From contig NZ_BMHH01000026.1 in the NCBI RefSeq assembly GCF_014640615.1, forward strand, positions 1-51,282: DNA of 51,282 bases, given 5' to 3'. The position numbers and the translations under genes are program-made. The number at the start of each line of letters is the position of its first letter. Position 1 is the stretch's first letter. Under the pieces are notes generated by a model. The model was not told the origin of the DNA. It was given only the letters and a program-made list of their open reading frames with translations, and did not search any database. Source of the DNA: Paramesorhizobium endophyticum (GTDB taxonomy: Bacteria > Pseudomonadota > Alphaproteobacteria > Rhizobiales > Rhizobiaceae). Positions 46,985 through 51,282 of the stretch are shown here, one piece after another.

Positions 46985-47056
46985 CCGGGCCGGATGTCGC
47001 TCGCCGTCACTACGGCGCTATTGAGGGCGCGTTCCGGCTCGCTCCATCCGGCCCGG
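46985..47056. other. Long stem structure after the par genes
   Basis: CCGGGCCGGATG (46985-46996) and CATCCGGCCCGG (47045-47056) pair perfectly. Inside is CGCCGT-CACT-ACGGCG (47002-47017). No T tract follows. It may be a terminator, a structured RNA or a single-strand initiation site, as it lies about 1.5 kb from nic on the side that enters first. Confidence 0.5.
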
Positions 47057-47392
47057 CCTAAGAACCTGCCATTTCATCCTTGAAGAGGGCAGGGGCTACC
47101 AACGCGAAGTTCCCGTATCTGCTTCAGTTTCCCAGAGCGCACAGATCGCTCCCGCCCTGGGGAGAGGGGGATGGGTTTGGGAAGGGGGAGGAGGGAACCG
47201 TCACCCCCTTCCCAACGCCACGGTTCCGTTGCCAGAGCGGTGAACAGTCATCGCGACCATTGACGATGCCGCCCATTTGCCGCCATTGAAGGCTCGGCGG
47301 CGGCGAGGCTGGCAAAATATGGGGGACCGTCATCGCCCCCAATAGAAATGCTGTAGACGGTCGAGTCCTCATTCATTGGCAGCCGTCCGAAA
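47057..47392. other. Non-coding region with inverted repeat
   Basis: No gene is seen. TTGGGAAGGGGG (47177-47188) and CCCCCTTCCCAA (47204-47215) form a perfect 12-bp stem with a 15-nt loop. Another weaker pair, GGACCGTC and GACGGTC, lies near 47324 and 47355. Confidence 0.5.
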
Positions 47393-47575
47393 TTAGGCCG
47401 AACACGCAGCGCCGCGACATGCTGCGAGCTGCTCGATCTGGTGATAAGCTTCGCCTACCTGAATGAGATAGGCGGCTTCTTCGAGGGTCTGGACGGGATC
47501 GCCAAAGGGTTTCCCGGTTCCCAGATCGATAACGGTCCATTTTCCATCAGGCGTGGGTTCCACGGTGAAATGCAT
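47393..47575 (-). CDS. Small protein coupled to vapC
   Basis: 60 residues, MHFTVEPTPDGKWTVIDLGT, GKPFGDPVQTLEEAAYLIQ, ending in CRGAACSA. Its start overlaps the vapC stop (TAATG). The pattern looks like a small beta-alpha domain. It may be a third component of the toxin-antitoxin operon; no family is recognised. Confidence 0.55.
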   Translation of the reverse strand: MHFTVEPTPDGKWTVIDLGTGKPFGDPVQTLEEAAYLIQVGEAYHQIEQLAACRGAACSA

Positions 47576-48012
47576 TATGCTGCCTCAATGTCGGTTTTGG
47601 AAAAATCGTTGCCCTTGTATAGCATCGCCAGCCGGTATTCCCTGGCGCAAGCGTAGGCGAAACAGTCCCCGAAATTGAGGCGCGCGGGATGCGCCACGAA
47701 GCGGCCATAGGTTCGTGCCGCCTCTATGGCCTTGCGGTGAAGCGAGCCGCTGACAGCCATTTCTTTCGCTCCAGCCGTTTCTAGAAATCGTTCCACGATG
47801 CCCTGAGCCTTGTCGATCAATTCAGGAGGCGTCGGGGTTTGATCGCCGTTCGCAGCAATGGAAAATATCCGCGCCAGATTAATGACGGCTTCGAACATCG
47901 AAAGCGAGGAGTAAAAGATCGGCTTTTTGCTCATCTCGATCTTAGCCGCGAAATAATCTGCGTCTTCTTCCTCGGCAAGGATGGCAACGATTGCGGATGC
48001 GTCCAGATACAT
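47575..48012 (-). CDS. vapC: VapC-type PIN-domain toxin
   Basis: 145 residues. MYLDASAIVAILAEEEDADY holds the first acidic residues of the PIN active site; SMFEAVINLAR and NFGDCFAYACAREYRLAML hold the others. Expected to be a ribonuclease, usually acting on tRNA or rRNA. The start at 48012 overlaps the vapB stop (TGATG). It stabilises the plasmid by killing or stalling cells that lose it. Confidence 0.85.
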   Translation of the reverse strand: MYLDASAIVAILAEEEDADYFAAKIEMSKKPIFYSSLSMFEAVINLARIFSIAANGDQTPTPPELIDKAQGIVERFLETAGAKEMAVSGSLHRKAIEAARTYGRFVAHPARLNFGDCFAYACAREYRLAMLYKGNDFSKTDIEAA

Positions 48013-48257
48013 CAGATTTCCCACATTTCGTCGTTGAATTTTTTCAAGTCGTATTCGACCTTGTTAGGCCCTATAATCTCGCGGACTTCATCTTGAAGCT
48101 TCCGTATTCGCTGCCTAAATGGTATTGTAGCTTCGACGCGGGCGAGTTCGTTTTGCAAAGCTCGCCTAACCGCTTCGGTCTTATTTGGCGCTTTCGTTGC
48201 CTTGAGGACTTTCCTCGCCAGCGCGTCAACTTCATCATCACGAATGTACAGTGACAT
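48012..48257 (-). CDS. vapB: VapB-type antitoxin
   Basis: 81 residues, MSLYIRDDEVDALARKVLKA, NKTEAVRRALQNELARVE: the pattern of Rv0623-like VapB antitoxins with an N-terminal DNA-binding part. The acidic C-terminus (EYDLKKFNDEMWEI) should bind the toxin. GGAGG precedes the ATG. Confidence 0.85.
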   Translation of the reverse strand: MSLYIRDDEVDALARKVLKATKAPNKTEAVRRALQNELARVEATIPFRQRIRKLQDEVREIIGPNKVEYDLKKFNDEMWEI

Positions 48258-48281
48258 TGGGTATCCTCCAGTGTGGGATAT

Positions 48282-48345
48282 TCCTTTGAGAATATATGAA
48301 TATATTAAAATGAATATTCCAATTTTGCAACGGTATATTCTCGGA
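48282..48345 (-). promoter_or_regulatory. AT-rich operator/promoter of vapBC
   Basis: GAATAT or its complement is repeated at least four times (near 48291, 48299, 48313 and 48340) in an otherwise GC-rich region. It lies just upstream of vapB and is the expected site for autoregulation by the VapBC complex. Confidence 0.5.
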
Positions 48346-48466
48346 AACCAGAAATTTTTTGCCGCTCACGCCTGTAGTTGGAAAGGGAAACGCGGCGCAA
48401 CCGATTTCAGGCTTCGATTGCGCCGCGCGGGCCGCCCTAAAGGAGAGAAACGGGCAGCCTATTCAC

Positions 48467-50443
48467 TCACTCGGCGGCGGCGGCGATATCTTCGTCTAAA
48501 TCATCCTCTGCCGCTTCCACTCGCTCAACAGTGCGCGGACGTAAACAGAGGGGTAGCCAGCCGGTATCACGAAGGTGTTCAAGCGTGGTGCTCACGGCGT
48601 CGGCTTTCGTGTCTTTCTCCATGCCTTTGCACACGCTCTCATTGATCCCGGCTTCTCGAACCGCTGCGATAGCGATGCTCTTCGGAACTCGGCTGAAAAA
48701 CTCTGCTGATGGTTTCCACCATTTGTTCATGTCAAGCGAAACCGCCGCCGCTATTTGGTCTGCCATCTCAAGGCGGGTATGGCCGGTATGCCGATGCTGC
48801 CAAGCGTTGACGGCGCGGCTCGTCACATAAGCGAGAAGCTGCATAAGTGCGCCTTGGTTCTGTTCTGTAAGCCAATCCCAGAGCGCAGCGCGGTCGGCTG
48901 GCATTTTTGCCGCCCAAGTTTCGTGAAGCTCATCCAATGCGTCAAATGCACTATGATTGCTGCTGTCGGCTTGCAGTTGACGGGGGCCACGGAATGCGTT
49001 GCTGATTTCAACTGCGTTTTCGAAAAATCCCTTATCCTTATAGAAAAGCTGGATAGCCAGCGGATGAATGATAGCGCAAAGCGCCACATCTGGCCGCTCG
49101 GCAACAGCCAATTGAAGCGCAACCGTGCGCAATGCAGTCAAGTCTTCAATGACGGCAAAAGAGAGGGCAGGGCCATCTTGTTCATCGTCCTGCTTGGTGG
49201 CGTCGATTGTCTCGATGAGCTCTATCCGTTCGGTTTTGTTCCGGACGCGCGCTAATTCCGCCGAATCTTCGGGCGCTACCCGGCCTTCATCGATTTCGAT
49301 CTTTCCATCATACCCGATATACACCAACACCCCGGCAACAGCCTTTTCCATCGGATTATATGCGACGTAACGGGCATTTATTTCTTTAATATCGGCATCG
49401 ATCAGGTCTAATTCCTCGACCAATGTTTGATATTCCGTGGAGTCCTCGTCTAGCTCTGTGGCTGCGTCCTCGATGCCGTTCCTACGCTCCTGTAATTTGT
49501 CGAGCTTCGCTTGATCTTCTTCGCTCGGATCGGTGTGCCTCGCGAAAATGCGCTGATAGTTGGAGGCGCTTTCCAAAGTCGGCATAACCCACTTCCAGCC
49601 CTCGCCATTGATCTGCGCTGCTGCGGCCTGCAACTTCTCCAAGGCGAGGCGTTGCAGTAGTTGCCGGTCAGTAAGAAATACCTCGTCGGCTTCTGAAAAG
49701 AGGTCACGAACAACGCCACCACCTGCGGCGGTATAAGCATCGAGCCCAACGAATTTCACCAGCCGGTCGCTGCCGCGTACCTGCTCGTTGGTCAGGCGTT
49801 CGCGTAGGGTATCCGGGCGGCGTGCCCAATTGTATTCAGCCTCAAACCATGCCTTTTCCTGCGCCTCGTGATCATCGGAAAGCGCCAGAGCCTGCATTTG
49901 CTCAAGGCTCATATTGTTCTGACGAAATTCCTCAAGAATGCGGGGGGAAACGTTCGCCAGTTTCAACCGGCGGCGGACGGTCATATGGCTGATGCCGAAT
50001 CTGTCGGAAATCTGCTCCGGGGTAAGCCCTTCTTCTTCGTGAAGTTTTTTATATGCCTCGATTTCATCGGCGGGGTGCATGTCGGAGCGCTCGATATTTT
50101 CCGCCAGTGAGATTTCGATATCGCTATCATTCTCGGCAGCGCTGACGACACGAACGGGAAAATCCTTCGTGACCTTCACCCCCTTGACGCTCCGGCCTTC
50201 ACTCATGAGGCGCTTGAGCGCTGCCAAGCGGCGCGCTCCGGCAACAACCTCATATACACCCTTATCGCCCTTTCGAACATTGAGGTTCTGCAACTGGCCG
50301 TGATGCTCCAGTGAGGTGGCAAGTTCGGCAAGCCCCGCTTCGCTCTGGTAGCGCCGAACGTTCTTTTCGGATGGCTTGAGCTTGCCAAGCGGTACGGTGA
50401 AACCGTTGTCAATCGCCGGGGTCTGTGTGGTCTTGTTGGTCAT
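48467..50443 (-). CDS. Large ParB/Spo0J-domain protein
   Basis: 658 residues. The ParB domain is at about residues 15-220: GKLKPSEKNVRRYQSEAGLA, VVAGARRLAALKRL, ISLAENIERSDMHPADEIEA, then the helix-turn-helix LTPEQISDRFGISHMTVRRR. The other 430 residues are helical and acidic, with an end rich in Glu, Asp and Ala. Proteins of this type and size are found in the first-transferred region of F- and I-type plasmids. The separate par system at 45948-46977 suggests this one is not the partition protein. A role at incoming DNA is inferred. GGAGAG precedes the ATG. Confidence 0.85.
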   Translation of the reverse strand: MTNKTTQTPAIDNGFTVPLGKLKPSEKNVRRYQSEAGLAELATSLEHHGQLQNLNVRKGDKGVYEVVAGARRLAALKRLMSEGRSVKGVKVTKDFPVRVVSAAENDSDIEISLAENIERSDMHPADEIEAYKKLHEEEGLTPEQISDRFGISHMTVRRRLKLANVSPRILEEFRQNNMSLEQMQALALSDDHEAQEKAWFEAEYNWARRPDTLRERLTNEQVRGSDRLVKFVGLDAYTAAGGGVVRDLFSEADEVFLTDRQLLQRLALEKLQAAAAQINGEGWKWVMPTLESASNYQRIFARHTDPSEEDQAKLDKLQERRNGIEDAATELDEDSTEYQTLVEELDLIDADIKEINARYVAYNPMEKAVAGVLVYIGYDGKIEIDEGRVAPEDSAELARVRNKTERIELIETIDATKQDDEQDGPALSFAVIEDLTALRTVALQLAVAERPDVALCAIIHPLAIQLFYKDKGFFENAVEISNAFRGPRQLQADSSNHSAFDALDELHETWAAKMPADRAALWDWLTEQNQGALMQLLAYVTSRAVNAWQHRHTGHTRLEMADQIAAAVSLDMNKWWKPSAEFFSRVPKSIAIAAVREAGINESVCKGMEKDTKADAVSTTLEHLRDTGWLPLCLRPRTVERVEAAEDDLDEDIAAAAE

Positions 50444-50472
50444 GGGTTCTCTCCTTATGCGAATTGTGAAAA

Positions 50473-50916
50473 TCAGACGATGGACAACGGAACGCGCTGC
50501 GCGTGGGTTGTCAGAGAGACGATGCTGTCTCTCATGCTGAGGTTGACGTTTGGAAATGATAGAAACTTGGCCGACATGATCGGCTGAACGGCGTCGATCA
50601 TTGCCCGGAATGTTTCAATAGAGAGGGTGGGGGATATCCTCTCGCCCGCACTGTTGTGCGCCAGAATGACACCCGAACCAGCAAATAATTGTCCTTCATA
50701 GCTCTTGAGGTCGATTGCCGCTCTAGCGCCGTCGAGCCATCCATATTCGTTAAGCCAGAGATCGTGGATTTCATCGATGGCAAACCGCTCCAAGAACCGG
50801 CAATCGATGAGCGCGGTAATAGTTTCGAACTCGGCGCTTCTATCGATTTCAACCCGCTTGATTGTGGCGTTATAGGGGTTCACAAGGTAGCCGAACATGA
50901 CTTGCGGACCACTCAT
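50473..50916 (-). CDS. Conserved hypothetical, DUF3846-like
   Basis: 147 residues from 50916 (GGAGGG upstream, ATGA overlap with the gene before). YLVNPYNATIKRVEIDRSAE, ALIDCRFLERFAIDEIHDLW and LFAGSGVILAHNSAGE give a layout like DUF3846 proteins and the 2678-3097 gene. Function unknown. It lies between the repeat-headed gene and the ParB-like gene. Confidence 0.6.
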   Translation of the reverse strand: MSGPQVMFGYLVNPYNATIKRVEIDRSAEFETITALIDCRFLERFAIDEIHDLWLNEYGWLDGARAAIDLKSYEGQLFAGSGVILAHNSAGERISPTLSIETFRAMIDAVQPIMSAKFLSFPNVNLSMRDSIVSLTTHAQRVPLSIV

Positions 50917-51209
50917 AGCCATCCCTCCACCTTTTCGAGAGTGGGAAGCTTGTCACCACGCCTTTCGGCTTGAACTGCCCGGACAAATTCACATGCCAAA
51001 ATCGCGTCCAGTGCTGCGTTCCGATACTTTTCCTCGGGCTCGGCATTGGCTTCCGCAAGATCGGCTTGACGAACAATTTGCCCGTGAAAAAAGCGGATTT
51101 CTACGCCCGCGCGCTGGAGCCCATCGGCCTGCTTAAAGTACCAGTTCAGGACGTGATCGTAATTCACCCCATTGCACCCGTGTTTTCCGCTTGGGGCTGA
51201 TGTTTCCAT
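50913..51209 (-). CDS. Small protein, first gene from the long repeat
   Basis: 98 residues. Its start ME..APSGKHGC.GVN is shared with the 19569-19895 gene through the repeat. The rest differs (YDHVLNWYFKQADGLQRAGV, RFFHGQIVRQADLAEANAEP). AGGAGAG lies 7 nt before the ATG. Unknown function; it leads the operon that ends with the ParB-like gene. Confidence 0.7.
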   Translation of the reverse strand: METSAPSGKHGCNGVNYDHVLNWYFKQADGLQRAGVEIRFFHGQIVRQADLAEANAEPEEKYRNAALDAILACEFVRAVQAERRGDKLPTLEKVEGWL

Positions 51210-51282
51210 GTTTGCGCTCTCCTATTATCCGCCAGTGGGCGAAGCCTTCTTCCTTTGTCCCGTGAAACGGGCTTGTCCGTTT
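51175..51282. repeat. Long direct repeat, copy A (left part)
   Basis: Matches 19861-19968 at a constant offset of 31314. It covers the first codons, the ribosome-binding site and the start of the upstream region of the gene at 51209. The remaining part of this copy is at 1-184. The 75 nt that would join them (as in 19969-20043) are missing from the window. Confidence 0.9.

Noticed and set aside
1-51282. tRNA, rRNA or insertion-sequence transposase genes
   Set aside because: None were recognised on either strand. The only recombinase seen is the serine recombinase at 14831-15424.

Overview
The window looks like almost all of a conjugative plasmid of an alphaproteobacterium, most likely of the Hyphomicrobiales (Rhizobium/Brucella-like). 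The grounds are a DUF736 protein, a DUF3560 protein, an XRE regulator of a type common in that order, moderate GC, and a VirB/VirD4 transfer system. The two window ends belong to one long repeat whose intact copy lies at 19861-20227. Only 75 bases of it are missing between the last and first base, so the molecule is probably circular and was opened inside this repeat.

Layout. Positions 439-5190 hold small secreted or membrane proteins, including two staphylococcal-nuclease-fold (SNase) proteins, a DUF736 gene, a decayed inverted DUF736 copy and an XRE regulator. A winged-helix protein at 5464-6180 with a hairpin-rich upstream region is the best replication-initiator candidate. A classical autotransporter occupies 7205-10759. 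Between about 11.5 and 17.0 kb lie two divergent arrays of very small genes around a serine recombinase, with a recurring junction motif between neighbours. A minus-strand operon at 17197-19895 encodes a DUF6884-like protein, an NPPF-type DNA methyltransferase, a DUF3560 protein and a small protein. It begins in the long repeat. Positions 20.7-26.8 kb carry small genes, a truncated DNA ligase, ssb, a ribbon-helix-helix protein and two more SNase-fold proteins.

Positions 26.9-40.2 kb are one transfer operon: virB1, B2, B3, B4, a second transglycosylase, B5, a lipoprotein, B6, B8, B9, B10, B11 and virD4. On the minus strand follow a tiny membrane protein, two proteins sharing a module with the relaxase, a 900-residue relaxase with an internal duplication, and a MobC-like protein. 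Just upstream of mobC is a sequence identical over 11 nt to the RP4 nic core. Next come a repeat-rich centromere, parA and a ribbon-helix-helix partner (partition), a vapBC toxin-antitoxin pair, a 658-residue ParB-like protein and two small genes that again start from the long repeat.

How it fits together. If nicking follows RP4 polarity, the par-ParB-repeat side enters the recipient first and the virB operon last. Most genes on the early side are on the minus strand, so the incoming strand would be their template. The hairpin-rich repeat heads two such operons and is a candidate single-stranded-DNA promoter. The most unusual structures are this repeat and the junction-bounded small-gene arrays around the serine recombinase. 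All family calls are from reading the sequence; no database search was run.
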